Positions 29,857 through 38,943 of a stretch of DNA of 64,000 bases are shown piece after piece. The notes under the pieces were generated by a model. The model was not told where the DNA came from. It did not search any database and saw only the letters and a program-made list of their open reading frames with translations. Position 1 is the stretch's first letter; the number at the start of each line of letters is the position of its first letter. The stretch spans positions 124,001 to 188,000 of the forward strand of contig NZ_QQBJ01000004.1 in the NCBI RefSeq assembly GCF_003347205.1, given 5' to 3'. The translations under genes were made by a program, and so were the position numbers. The stretch comes from Mycolicibacterium moriokaense. GTDB taxonomy: Bacteria > Actinomycetota > Actinomycetes > Mycobacteriales > Mycobacteriaceae.

Positions 29857-32151
29857 TCAGCCCTCCTTGCGGATCAGCCGCATCAGCGCCTCGTGATCGG
29901 GCGCCAACAACTCCTCGATGCGCGGCTCATTGACATCGGCGACGACGATCTCGCCGACATCCTGGTGGACGTCGCGGAAGATCCCGTGCGATTTCATCTT
30001 CTCGGTCTGATAGATGTTGTCCTCGGTCGGCGTCACGTAGTAGACGGCGTCTGCCTTGAACCGGTGGATCAGCCAGAGGTGGATCAAGGTCATCAGCCGC
30101 TTCTGGCGCAGCTGCTCGGCGAAGGTGTTCTGGTCACGAACCGTCAGGATGCTGCGGCCGTTGCGGTCCTTGATGGGGTCGACGAGAACGTTCGCCAGCT
30201 TCTCGTCTCCGTCCGCGCCGCCGTAGATGCCCAGTTCGAGCACCTCCCCGCCGGGGCGAAGCGGCCGGAACTGGACGCGCAGCTTCTCGCCGAGCTGGTA
30301 GTGGTCGCCCCACATCGCCAGCCATTCCTCGAGCAGCTTCTTGGGCACCTCGGTCTGGACCAGGTGCTGGTGCTGCGTCGAGCCTTCGCCCATCGCCTTG
30401 GTGGTCGCCGTCCGGCCCGATGAAGCGGCCAGTGCGGCGTCGCTTCGCGGTCCGCCGACCAGTGTCTGCGGCGTCCGGTAGGGCGACTCGACCAGCCGCA
30501 TCTTGCGCTGCAGCCGAGCCAGCGACAGCATCCCGTCCTGCTTGAGCGCCCCGGCGAACTCTTCGGCGGCCACGCCGTCGATCTGGTGCCCGCCGTAGGT
30601 CATGAAGTTGAAGACGAAGCCCATCTTGCCGATTTCCTCCGGGAACCGGCGCATCTCGTCGTCGCTCATTCCGGTGGTGTCCCAGTTGAAGGAGGGGGAC
30701 AGGTTGTAGGCCAGCATCTTGTCCGGGTACACGGCGTGCACCGCGTCGGCGAATTGTTTGGCGTCGGCGAGGTCGGCCGTCTTGGTCTCCATCCACAGGA
30801 TGTCGGCGAACGGTGCCGCGGCAAGGGATTTGGCGATCGCATAGGGGATGCCGCCCCGCAACTGGTAGTAGCCCTCTGGCGTTTTCACCCGCTCGCAGTC
30901 CCAGCCGGCGTCGGCGCCCAGTTCCTTGGCCTTCTCGCGGGCCTCGTACAGCGACGCCGTCGCGGCGAACTTGCGCCAGTCCGCTGCGCTCATGTCGAGC
31001 GACTCGCCTTCGCGCTCGCGGAATTCGAGCAGGTCGGCAACCGCCTCGCCGTAGGTCTCCAGCCCGGCGTCGTTCTGCCAGGCCTCGACGAAGCGGGACT
31101 CCACCTTGTCGAAGAGGCCGTCGACCGCCTGGTCCCCGTCCTGCTGCCAGGTCGTGGCCGCTTCGGCGATGAGCGCCAGGATGCCCTGCCGCTCGAGCCA
31201 CGCGGTCGCGGTGGCGTATTCGCCCTCGGGCAGCGCGTAGAGCAGATGACCGTTGAGGTGCTTGATGCCCGACTCGTAGAAGCTGCGCACCATCGCCAGG
31301 AAGCAGGATTTGTACGACGGGATCTTCAGGTTGGTGGCGCCGAGCAGGAACGGCTGATCGCGCTCGTCGGCGCGGCTGTCGATCAGGTTCGCGGCTTCCG
31401 CGTCGGTACGCGCGACGATGATGCCGGGCACGCCCATGATGTCGAGTTGGAAGCGCGCGGTGTTGAGGCGTTTGATCTGCTCGTCGGACGGGACGAGGAC
31501 CTTGCCGCCCTGGTGACCGCACTTCTTCGTGCCGGGTCGCTGGTCCTCGATGTGGTAGCCCGGCACACCCGCCTCGACGAAACGCCGAATCAGGTTGCGC
31601 ACGTGCGGGTCTCCACCATGGCCGGTGTCCGCGTCGGCGATGATGAACGGCCGGTAGTCCACGGCGGGCGTCGCTTCGCGCTGGTCGTCGGTCATCCGCA
31701 GACGCAGGTACTGCTGGTTGCGGTCGGCGGTGAGCAGCGCCCGCACCAGCCCCGCGGCCTCGTCGGGCACCTGGCTGAGCGGATAGCTCGCCAGGTCAGG
31801 GCCGGGGTCCTCGGTGGTGGAGCCCTTGGCGGAGGTCGCCCAGCCGCCGAGGTAGATGCCCTCGATCCCCATCCGCTTCATCGTCACCGCCTGGCCGGGT
31901 GAGTAGGGCCCGAAGGTGGTGATGCTCTTGTGCTGGGCGAACAGTTCCCGCAGCCGGTCGTAGAACGCGGCCGCGGCCTGCCGTGCGACGGGGTAGTCGG
32001 TCGGGATGGTGCCGCGCTGCTCTACGACTTGGCGCGCCGAGAACAGGCGGATGATCCCGTCGAACCGCGGGCTGTCGAAATACCGCTGCATTGCAGCGAC
32101 GTCCTGCTCGAACGGGGTGAGGGGCTGTGCATCAGCTTCGACGATGGCCAT
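29857..32151 (-). CDS. aceA: isocitrate lyase, ICL2 type
   Basis: The 764-residue length matches the large mycobacterial ICL2 form (aceAa/aceAb when split in M. tuberculosis H37Rv) rather than the 428-residue ICL1. The catalytic loop [14 protein letters not shown] has Cys211. Other ICL segments are [20 protein letters not shown] and [17 protein letters not shown]. The C-terminal third is the ICL2-specific regulatory domain, in M. tuberculosis reported to respond to acetyl-CoA. It cleaves isocitrate to glyoxylate and succinate in the glyoxylate shunt and can act in the methylcitrate cycle. TACTGT six bases before the ATG on the minus strand suggests a leaderless mRNA. The gene is intact here. 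Confidence 0.95.
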   Translation of the reverse strand: MAIVEADAQPLTPFEQDVAAMQRYFDSPRFDGIIRLFSARQVVEQRGTIPTDYPVARQAAAAFYDRLRELFAQHKSITTFGPYSPGQAVTMKRMGIEGIYLGGWATSAKGSTTEDPGPDLASYPLSQVPDEAAGLVRALLTADRNQQYLRLRMTDDQREATPAVDYRPFIIADADTGHGGDPHVRNLIRRFVEAGVPGYHIEDQRPGTKKCGHQGGKVLVPSDEQIKRLNTARFQLDIMGVPGIIVARTDAEAANLIDSRADERDQPFLLGATNLKIPSYKSCFLAMVRSFYESGIKHLNGHLLYALPEGEYATATAWLERQGILALIAEAATTWQQDGDQAVDGLFDKVESRFVEAWQNDAGLETYGEAVADLLEFREREGESLDMSAADWRKFAATASLYEAREKAKELGADAGWDCERVKTPEGYYQLRGGIPYAIAKSLAAAPFADILWMETKTADLADAKQFADAVHAVYPDKMLAYNLSPSFNWDTTGMSDDEMRRFPEEIGKMGFVFNFMTYGGHQIDGVAAEEFAGALKQDGMLSLARLQRKMRLVESPYRTPQTLVGGPRSDAALAASSGRTATTKAMGEGSTQHQHLVQTEVPKKLLEEWLAMWGDHYQLGEKLRVQFRPLRPGGEVLELGIYGGADGDEKLANVLVDPIKDRNGRSILTVRDQNTFAEQLRQKRLMTLIHLWLIHRFKADAVYYVTPTEDNIYQTEKMKSHGIFRDVHQDVGEIVVADVNEPRIEELLAPDHEALMRLIRKEG

Positions 32152-32203
32152 GTGTCAACAGTACGGCGAGGCTCTGACCGGGCGTGGGCGAATCCGCACG
32201 CCC

Positions 32204-32899
32204 TCACCCGCGCGGCTGCGACAATTGCGCCCGGACGGTGCGTGTCAGCTCATCGGCCAGTATTTCCGGTCGGCCCGCCAGCAACCCGTCGACGGCCGCG
32301 GAGGCCACCACCGTGGGATCGGTCTTCTGGTCTGCGGGCACGGACGCCGCCATGTCGGTGTCCATGAAGCCGACGTGCAGCGCGGCGACGTGGATCCCGC
32401 GCGGCGCAAGCTGCTCGCGGAGCGCATCGGTCATCGCCCAACCTGCCGCCTTCGCCGCGGCGTAGGCACCGAAGCCGGCGGCGTGCAGCCACGACAGCAC
32501 CGAGAGAACATTGAGCACCGCTCCGCCGCCGTTGCCCTCGATGACCGGCACGAAAGCACGGGTGACCTGCAATGTGCCGAAGTAGTGGGTCTCCATCTCC
32601 AGCCGGATGTCGGCGATGTCGCCGGTCAGCAGGTCGGACTCGGTGGAGACCCCCGCGTTGTTGACCAGAACATTGACGTCCGAGGCGATCCCGGCGGCGC
32701 GGCGCACCGAATCGGCGTCAGTGATGTCCAGCGCCACGGGTATCGCGCCGGGCACGTCGACGGTCTCCGGCCGCCGCGCGGCGGCGTAGACCTTGGCGCC
32801 GCGCGCCACCAACTCGGCGGCGAAGCGCCGTCCCAGCCCTCGATTCGCTCCGGTGACGAGCGCGACGATCTCGCCGTTGTTCGGGATGTTCACGGTCAT
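32204..32899 (-). CDS. short-chain dehydrogenase/reductase
   Basis: The 231-residue classical SDR has the cofactor motif VTGANRGLGRRFA near the N-terminus, the NNAGV strand, and the catalytic set with Ser in NVLSVLS and Tyr-x-x-x-Lys in AYAAAKAAG. R-R-P after strand two (AAARRPETVD) suggests NADP preference. The substrate is unknown. The gene stands between isocitrate lyase and a small hypothetical gene, all on the minus strand but with 50-base gaps, so it may have its own promoter. Confidence 0.87.
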   Translation of the reverse strand: MTVNIPNNGEIVALVTGANRGLGRRFAAELVARGAKVYAAARRPETVDVPGAIPVALDITDADSVRRAAGIASDVNVLVNNAGVSTESDLLTGDIADIRLEMETHYFGTLQVTRAFVPVIEGNGGGAVLNVLSVLSWLHAAGFGAYAAAKAAGWAMTDALREQLAPRGIHVAALHVGFMDTDMAASVPADQKTDPTVVASAAVDGLLAGRPEILADELTRTVRAQLSQPRG

Positions 32900-32957
32900 C
32901 TTGCTGCCCTTCGGTGGTCACGTTATGTACCAAACAGTCAACAACCGCGATGCGCCG

Positions 32958-33344
32958 CTATTCCCGACCGTTGCGCAGGGCGGCCTGCAGACCGTGCGGG
33001 TCCGCGACGGTCACGGTCAGCGCGGAATGATCACGGAAACCGATGACCCGCTTGATCTTGTCGCGGAAGTGAATACACAGCCCGGCGGTCGGGTTGGTGC
33101 CGAACGTCAGGCCGTCGTCGGCGAAGGAAAGCCTGGGGCCGACGGCCGTCCACCACCGATACGGCCCGGTGACATGGGTGTCGGAGATGTTCTCGAGCGG
33201 GGTGTCGACGCGCAGCAGGCCGAAACGCGCGACGAACCGACCGTCGTCTGTGACGGTGACGCCGTCGCGCCACGGCAGCGCGCCCGCGCCGAGCCACATG
33301 GGCGCGAACCGCCGGTCGAAGTGGTACGGAAAGAATTCGCTCAC
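32958..33344 (-). CDS. conserved mycobacterial hypothetical protein
   Basis: The 128-residue protein starts with GTG (MSEFFPYHFDRRFAPMW). A beta-rich pattern follows: GVTVTDDGRFVARFGLLRVDTPLENI, VTGPYRWWTAVGPRLSF, GLTFGTNPTAGLCIHFRDKIKRVIGF, and LTVTVADPHGLQAAL. The text resembles conserved mycobacterial proteins of unknown function with a single PH-like or lipocalin-like fold. No signal peptide or membrane segment. The sequence gives no direct hint of its role. Confidence 0.75.
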   Translation of the reverse strand: MSEFFPYHFDRRFAPMWLGAGALPWRDGVTVTDDGRFVARFGLLRVDTPLENISDTHVTGPYRWWTAVGPRLSFADDGLTFGTNPTAGLCIHFRDKIKRVIGFRDHSALTVTVADPHGLQAALRNGRE

Positions 33345-33523
33345 CAGCGATATGCAAGCACAACAGTCACCGTTGCATCACGGTATGGCCACTCATTGAC
33401 GATGTGCCGTGCGGCGCATGGCCCCTGGCGACGCCGGGTTGTAGAAGTAGCTGTGGTGACATCCGTCCGCCGACGGGTCACTCATCGTGGTCGCGGTCAA
33501 TTCGAAGAAGGTGAAAGCTCGAC

Positions 33524-34063
33524 ATGAAACGCATCTACGCCCTGGTGGTCGGTCTCGCCGTGTTGATGGCGACGCCGGGTCTGGCGAACGCAGACGTCAC
33601 CCGCCCACTGAGCAGCCAGCAGGCGGTGCAGTACGTGATCGCGCGTGCCCTTGCTCAGCGCGGTGTCCCGTTCTCGTTCGGCGGAGGCGATGCCAACGGC
33701 CCGACCCAGGGCAGTGGCCCGACCGACAACGCGATCGGATTGGATCGGGCCGGGCATGTCGTCGGGCTGGACCCGACCGCCAGCGTCGTCGGTTTCGACG
33801 CCTCGGGCCTTGTCCTGTACTCCTACGCCGGTGTCGGGATCAAGCTGCCGAGATCATCCGGCGAGCAGTACAAGGTAGGACGAAAGGTGCTGCCGCAGCA
33901 GGCGGTTCCCGGCGACCTGATCTTCTACGGCCCCGAGGGAAGCCAGAGCGTCGCGCTGTTCATCGGCAACGGGCAGATGGTGGAGGCGGGCGACCCGGTG
34001 GTGACGGTGTCGCCGGTCAGGACCAGCAACATGGCGCCGTACCTGGTTCGCATCCTCGCCTGA
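33524..34063 (+). CDS. ripD: RipD-like NlpC/P60 pseudoenzyme, exported
   Basis: The 179-residue protein has a signal peptide ending GLANA before DVTRP. The NlpC/P60 fold is intact, but where peptidases have D-C-S-G this one has FDASG (Ala93 instead of Cys), and the His strand reads SQSVALFIG with Ser instead of His. That double loss matches M. tuberculosis RipD (Rv1566c), described as a non-hydrolytic peptidoglycan-binding member. It probably binds cell-wall peptides without cutting. The C-terminus is short and lacks the long basic extension of Mtb RipD. The GAAGGTG SD supports the start. Confidence 0.87.
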   Translation: MKRIYALVVGLAVLMATPGLANADVTRPLSSQQAVQYVIARALAQRGVPFSFGGGDANGPTQGSGPTDNAIGLDRAGHVVGLDPTASVVGFDASGLVLYSYAGVGIKLPRSSGEQYKVGRKVLPQQAVPGDLIFYGPEGSQSVALFIGNGQMVEAGDPVVTVSPVRTSNMAPYLVRILA

Positions 34064-34096
34064 CCCCCTGACGAGGCCATCGGCCATCATGGTCGG

Positions 34097-34984
34097 GTGA
34101 TCGCGGTTGCCGACGCCGGCCCGCGGCTGCTCCGGCCGCGGCAGGCGCTCGCCGAACACATCGAGTTCTTCGGCTACTGGCAGCGCGGCTCGGGTGAGCC
34201 GCACCGGAGCCGAGCGCTGCCGAGGGGAGCGGTGACCGTCGTCATCGACGTCAGCGGCAACCAACGTGTCGACTTCTTCGCGGCCGACGGCCGCACCCGG
34301 CTGCACGTGCCACCGGCGTTCGTCGCGGGCGCGGGCACCGCGTCCTACGTCACCTCGATCGACGCCAGCCGTGCGGTCGTCACCGTTCACTTCCGGCCCG
34401 CCGGCGCCTCCGCGTTCCTCGGCTTACCCCTGGGCGAGCTGGAGAACGCCTGCGTCGGCATCGACGCGCTGTGGGGTAGCGCAGGGACGGTTCTGCACGA
34501 ACGGCTGATCGACACCCCGTCGGCGATCGGCCGGATCGGGCTTCTCGAGTCATTCTTGTTGCACCGCATGGAAGTTCACCGTCGGCCGTCTCATCGCGCG
34601 GTGATGTCCGTGATGGCTGCGATGGAACAGGACCCCTCGATGCGGATCTCTGCGGCGGCGAGCATGACGGGGCTTTCCCCACGGCGGCTGGGCGCGGCGT
34701 TTCGCACCGAGGTGGGCCTGGCACCCAAGGCGTATCAGCGGGTCCGACGGCTGCAGGCCGCGCTGTCGAAGCTGGACAGCGCAACTGCGGCGGGCGCCGA
34801 GATCGCCGCGGACCTCGGCTACTTCGACCAGGCGCACTTCGTGCGGGAGTTCCGCTCCTTCACCGCGATGTCGCCGACGCAATACGCCCGGCGCCGCTCG
34901 GGGCTGCCCAGCCACGTCGACCTCTCAGCCGACCCGCGGACCGGACCGAAATATCCAAGCCCGCCGCCGGGCAGGCGAACATGA
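34097..34984 (+). CDS. AraC-family transcriptional regulator
   Basis: The 295-residue protein starts with GTG at 34097. Its N-terminal domain (residues 10-150) is a beta-rich sensor (ALAEHIEFFGYW, PRGAVTVVIDVSG). The C-terminal AraC DNA-binding domain has two helix-turn-helix motifs: ISAAASMTGLSPRRLGAAFRTEVGLAPKAYQRVRRLQAAL, and AEIAADLGYFDQAHFVREFRSFTAMSPTQY. The signature FDQAHFVREFR is well kept. The tail after residue 275 is disordered. It lies between ripD and a methyltransferase gene on the same strand; its target is unknown. Confidence 0.88.
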   Translation: MIAVADAGPRLLRPRQALAEHIEFFGYWQRGSGEPHRSRALPRGAVTVVIDVSGNQRVDFFAADGRTRLHVPPAFVAGAGTASYVTSIDASRAVVTVHFRPAGASAFLGLPLGELENACVGIDALWGSAGTVLHERLIDTPSAIGRIGLLESFLLHRMEVHRRPSHRAVMSVMAAMEQDPSMRISAAASMTGLSPRRLGAAFRTEVGLAPKAYQRVRRLQAALSKLDSATAAGAEIAADLGYFDQAHFVREFRSFTAMSPTQYARRRSGLPSHVDLSADPRTGPKYPSPPPGRRT

Positions 34985-34991
34985 TGGAGCC

Positions 34992-35855
34992 ATGAGCAAA
35001 GCAGGACAGGCAGTGGCCGACACCGGGCTCCTGGTGGCGGCCATCCGCGCCAGGGAATCCGCCCGCGAGGACGCGCTGTTCACCGACCCGTTCGCCGACC
35101 GGCTCGCCGGGGAGACAGGTCGCGCCACGTTGGCCGCGGCGATCGCGCAGACCGGGGAGCAGTCGACGGTTCAGATCGTGGTGCGCACCCGGTTCTTCGA
35201 TGACGCGATGCTGCGCGCTGTGACCACCGCAGGGCAGGTCGTGCTGCTCGCGGCCGGGATGGATGCGCGCGCCTACCGGCTGCCCTGGCCCGACGGGCTC
35301 ACCGTCTACGAACTCGACCAGGCCGCGGTGATCGACGCGAAGGCCGAGATCCTCACCGGCGAATCACCCCGGTGTCGCCGCGTCGCCATCGGCGTGGACC
35401 TGGCCGACGACTGGCCCGCAGCACTGACGGCCGCCGGCTTCGATCCGCAGACGCCGACCGCATGGCTGATCGAGGGCTTGCTGCAATATCTCGACGAGGG
35501 CGCCGTGCGGACGCTGTTCGACCGGGTGAACGCATTGTCGGCGACCAACTCGACCCTGCTGTATGACGTCGTCGGAAAGACCCTGCTCGATTCGCCGATG
35601 ATGGCGCCGCTGCGCAGGACCATGGCCGAGCGCGGCTCGCCGTGGCTGTTCGGCACCGACGCCCCCGGTGAGTTGGCCGAGCGCCACGGCTGGTCGGCCG
35701 CCGTCACCGACATCGCCGAGCCGGGCAACAAGTGGGGCAGGTGGTTCGCACCGGCGACCCCGATGGACGTGCCGAACGTGCCGAGGGGCTACTTCGTCGA
35801 AGCGACGCTGCCGGCAGCGGCTGCGCGCGAACAACCGAGCGCTGAGCGCGAATAA
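34992..35855 (+). CDS. SAM-dependent O-methyltransferase-like protein (TIGR00027/LCM type)
   Basis: The 287-residue protein matches the large mycobacterial family of putative S-adenosylmethionine methyltransferases of the TIGR00027 type. It shows ALFTDPFADRLAG, TRFFDDAMLRAV, VVLLAAGMDARAYRLPWPDG with the SAM loop, and TAWLIEGLLQYL followed by LFDRVNAL. Several paralogues occur per mycobacterial genome and substrates are unknown. The ATG lies seven bases after the AraC stop, so the two are probably in one operon. Confidence 0.88.
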   Translation: MSKAGQAVADTGLLVAAIRARESAREDALFTDPFADRLAGETGRATLAAAIAQTGEQSTVQIVVRTRFFDDAMLRAVTTAGQVVLLAAGMDARAYRLPWPDGLTVYELDQAAVIDAKAEILTGESPRCRRVAIGVDLADDWPAALTAAGFDPQTPTAWLIEGLLQYLDEGAVRTLFDRVNALSATNSTLLYDVVGKTLLDSPMMAPLRRTMAERGSPWLFGTDAPGELAERHGWSAAVTDIAEPGNKWGRWFAPATPMDVPNVPRGYFVEATLPAAAAREQPSAERE

Positions 35856-35898
35856 AAGGACGCGACACCCGCACCCAAGACTCCGTAGCCTCACCCCG

Positions 35899-37305
35899 AT
35901 GGCGGTGCTGACAGCGCAGCAACAGGATTTCCCGCGGTGGTACCAGGACGTGCTCGCCAAGGCGAAGCTCGCCGAGAACGGCCCGGCGCGCGGCACCATG
36001 GTGATCCGCCCGAACGGATACGCGATCTGGGAGCGCATGCAGGAGGCGCTCGACTGTCGAATCAAGGCCGCGGGCGCCCGCAACGCGTATTTCCCGCTGC
36101 TGATGCCGATGAGCTTCCTCGAGCGCGAGGCCGAACACGTCGAGGGGTTCAGCCCCGAGTTGGCCGTCGTCACGCACGGGGGAGGAAAAGAACTCGCCGA
36201 ACCGCTCGCGATTCGCCCCACCAGCGAAACCGTCATCGGCGAGTACATGGCCAAGTGGATCGACAGCTATCGCGACCTCCCACTACTTCTCAACCAGTGG
36301 GCCAATGTCGTTCGGTGGGAGATGCGACCACGAGTCTTCCTGCGCACCACGGAATTCCTCTGGCAGGAAGGCCACACGGCACACTCGACGCAAGCGGATG
36401 CGCGGCGCTATGCGCGGGCGATCCTGCACGACGTCTACGCCGATTTCATGCGCAATGTCATGGCGGTGCCCGTGATCGTCGGCCGCAAGACCGCAGCGGA
36501 GCGCTTCGCGGGCGCCGCCAACACCATGACGTGCGAGGGCGTCATGCGCGACGGAAAGGCGCTGCAGATGGGCACATCGCACGAACTCGGCCAGCGTTTC
36601 AGCCGCGTGTTCGACATCGCGTACCTGAGCGCAGACGGCGTCCGGGAGCTGTGCTGGACGACGTCGTGGGGCTCCTCCACGCGCATGCTGGGCGGGCTGA
36701 TCATGTGCCACGGCGATGACTCCGGGCTCGTCGTGCCGCCGGCGCTGGCCCCCGTCCAGGCAGTCGTCCTCGTGGTCAAGGACCCCGACGGCACGGTCAC
36801 CCGTGCCGCGCAGGCGGTGGTCGACGGCCTCGGCAGGCAAGGTGTCCGGGTACGTATCGACGACGACGTCGACGCGAGCTTCGGTCGGCGGGCCACCGAC
36901 TGGGATCTGCAGGGTGTCCCGATCCGGATCGAGTTGGGCCCCAAAGACATCGCGGCCGACGCCGCCGTCGTCTACCGACGCGACACCCGCGACAGGACCA
37001 CCGTGGCACTCCGCACCGTCGCCGACGACGTGGTGGCGCTGACCGGCCGCATCCAGGCCGACATGCTGGCTGCGGCGACCACCCGCCGCGATGGGTTCAT
37101 CACCGACTGCAGCACGCTCGAGCAGGTGCGCGACGCTGCGCGCGACGGTGTGGCCCGCGTGCCGTGGGATGCGGTCGGGGTGGCGGGAGAACACCGCCTA
37201 GCCGCCGACGGCGTCACGGTGCGGTGCCTGCAGCGCAGCGACGGGACGCTGCCGGACGGCGACGCCGAACCCGCCACGATCGGCTACCTCGCGCGGGCCT
37301 ACTGA
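35899..37305 (+). CDS. proS: prolyl-tRNA synthetase, type 3 (eukaryote/archaeal-like), probable second copy
   Basis: The ATG at 35899 gives 468 residues. The class II motifs are clear: RPTSETVIGEYMAKW, motif 2 RTTEFLWQEGHTAHST, and motif 3 SWGSSTRMLGGLIMCHGDD. These wordings are those of eukaryotic and archaeal ProRS and the bacterial type 3. No room exists for the 180-residue INS editing domain of ordinary bacterial ProRS between motifs 2 and 3. The anticodon-binding domain (QAVVLVVKDPDGTV onwards) and a type 3 C-terminal extension are present. Mycobacteria usually carry a bacterial-type ProRS elsewhere, so this is likely an additional copy. No tRNA-Pro gene is nearby. Confidence 0.88.
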   Translation: MAVLTAQQQDFPRWYQDVLAKAKLAENGPARGTMVIRPNGYAIWERMQEALDCRIKAAGARNAYFPLLMPMSFLEREAEHVEGFSPELAVVTHGGGKELAEPLAIRPTSETVIGEYMAKWIDSYRDLPLLLNQWANVVRWEMRPRVFLRTTEFLWQEGHTAHSTQADARRYARAILHDVYADFMRNVMAVPVIVGRKTAAERFAGAANTMTCEGVMRDGKALQMGTSHELGQRFSRVFDIAYLSADGVRELCWTTSWGSSTRMLGGLIMCHGDDSGLVVPPALAPVQAVVLVVKDPDGTVTRAAQAVVDGLGRQGVRVRIDDDVDASFGRRATDWDLQGVPIRIELGPKDIAADAAVVYRRDTRDRTTVALRTVADDVVALTGRIQADMLAAATTRRDGFITDCSTLEQVRDAARDGVARVPWDAVGVAGEHRLAADGVTVRCLQRSDGTLPDGDAEPATIGYLARAY

Positions 37306-37306
37306 G

Positions 37307-38860
37307 TCAGGCCCGCACGGATGGCAGTGCGCCGTCGACGACCAACGCGCGCAGGCCTTTCCGGTTCAGCTTGCCGCTCGCCAGGGTCGGTATCTGCCCA
37401 CTGGTCACCACCACCCACCGGGTCGGGACCTTGTAGGAGGACAGCTGTTCGCGGGTGCGTGCGGCAACAGATGCGACGTCGATCTCGGCGGCTGGTACCA
37501 GCACGGCGCACACCTCCTCGCCGCGCACCGGGTCGTCGGCTCCGACGACCACGCACTGGGCCACATCGGCGAAGCGTTCGATGACGGCCTCCACCTCGAG
37601 CGGCGACACGTTCGCTCCCGCGGACTTGATGAGTTCGCTTGTGCGGCCGACATAGAACAATCGCGGGTCGTCGGGTCTGCGGTAGACCCGGTCGCCGGTG
37701 TGGTACCAGCCGTCGTCGTCGAAGGTTTCCCAGCGTTCCCGCTTGTTGTAGCCCGCCATCACGCCGATGCCGCGGATCTGCAGTTCGCCGACGGTTCCGT
37801 CGGCCACCGGCAGGCCGTCCTCGTCCACGATGCGCATGTCGGTGAAGGCGAACCCGCCCGCCGTCTCGGACATCGTGCGGTGCACCGGAAACCCGTCGGG
37901 CACATCGGTCATGGCGATGTCCAGGGGCCCGTCGCGCAGCATCGGCGCACTGGACAGGTCGCGGCCGTCGAACGTCGGATGCTCGCGCAGGCGCTGGGTG
38001 AAGGCGGGCCACCCGACCAGGCCCGTCGCCCGCTCGCGCTCGATGAGGTCCAGCGCAGCCGATGCCTCGAGGCGGGGAAGCACCAGCAGGGTCACCGGCT
38101 CGTGTAACGCCCCCGTCGTGGCGAGCAGCCCGCCGATCCAGAAAAACGGCATGGCACAGAGGATTTTGGGAGACGCCGCCGAGCCCGTCACCGCGCGGAT
38201 CGCACCGGGCCATGTCGATGTCTGCCGGACCAGGGTGCCGTGCGTGTGCACGACTCCCTTGGGGTCAGCGGTCGACCCGGAGGTGTGGATCATGACGGCC
38301 GTGTCGGCCGGGGAGACCTCGCGCTCGACCGCGGCCAGAACGTCGCGGTGCACCCTCGCTTCGGTATCGGCGGTGTAGCACGTGACCCACTGCCGGTCGG
38401 TGTCCCCGGTCAGCACGATGCGCCGCAGGTAGGGCACCGCCGGCAGCGCCAGGCGACTGCTCGGCTGGTGGGCGAGCCCGGGCAGCGCCGCTTCCAACCG
38501 CTCGGCGGTTTCGACGTTGAGCACCCGTCCCGCCGCGATCAGCAGGCCTACGTCGGCCAGGCGCAACACCTTGGCGAGCTCGGCAGGCGCGTACATCGTG
38601 CTCAACGGCACCGCCAGCGCGCCGATACGCGACACGGCGAGCCACCAGACGATCCAGTCGACGCCGTTGGCGAAGTACAGCCCGACGCGGCTGCCCTTGC
38701 CGACACCCTCGTGCAGCAGCCAACGGGCCACGTCGGCCGAGCGCCGCTCGGCTTGCGCGTAGGTCAGCCGGTCCGTCGGCGTGACGACGTAGGTGTGCTC
38801 GCCGAACTCCCGCACGCTGTGCGTCAGCAGAGTGGGCAGGGTCAGCAGCGGTTCGGTCAC
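37307..38860 (-). CDS. acyl-CoA synthetase (FadD-like, AMP-dependent)
   Basis: The GTG at 38860 (MTEPLLTLPTLL) is chosen because GGAGAGG precedes it; the frame extends 12 codons further. The 517-residue enzyme shows the ATP loop MIHTSGSTADPKGVVHTH, the A5 region RTMSETAGGFAF, DDDGWYHTGDRVYR, GRTSELIKSAGANVSPLEVE, and catalytic Lys in LASGKLNRKGL. This is a complete CoA-ligase, not a FAAL. Acyl chain unknown. It is divergent from a FadD32-like FAAL 83 bases away and may share control with it. Confidence 0.87.
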   Translation of the reverse strand: MTEPLLTLPTLLTHSVREFGEHTYVVTPTDRLTYAQAERRSADVARWLLHEGVGKGSRVGLYFANGVDWIVWWLAVSRIGALAVPLSTMYAPAELAKVLRLADVGLLIAAGRVLNVETAERLEAALPGLAHQPSSRLALPAVPYLRRIVLTGDTDRQWVTCYTADTEARVHRDVLAAVEREVSPADTAVMIHTSGSTADPKGVVHTHGTLVRQTSTWPGAIRAVTGSAASPKILCAMPFFWIGGLLATTGALHEPVTLLVLPRLEASAALDLIERERATGLVGWPAFTQRLREHPTFDGRDLSSAPMLRDGPLDIAMTDVPDGFPVHRTMSETAGGFAFTDMRIVDEDGLPVADGTVGELQIRGIGVMAGYNKRERWETFDDDGWYHTGDRVYRRPDDPRLFYVGRTSELIKSAGANVSPLEVEAVIERFADVAQCVVVGADDPVRGEEVCAVLVPAAEIDVASVAARTREQLSSYKVPTRWVVVTSGQIPTLASGKLNRKGLRALVVDGALPSVRA

Positions 38861-38943
38861 GTGGCGATCCTCTCCGATGGGGGTGAGCATGACCACATCG
38901 AGGGTTAGTGCAACCGGGCGTAACAGTAAACTACTCTGGAGGC

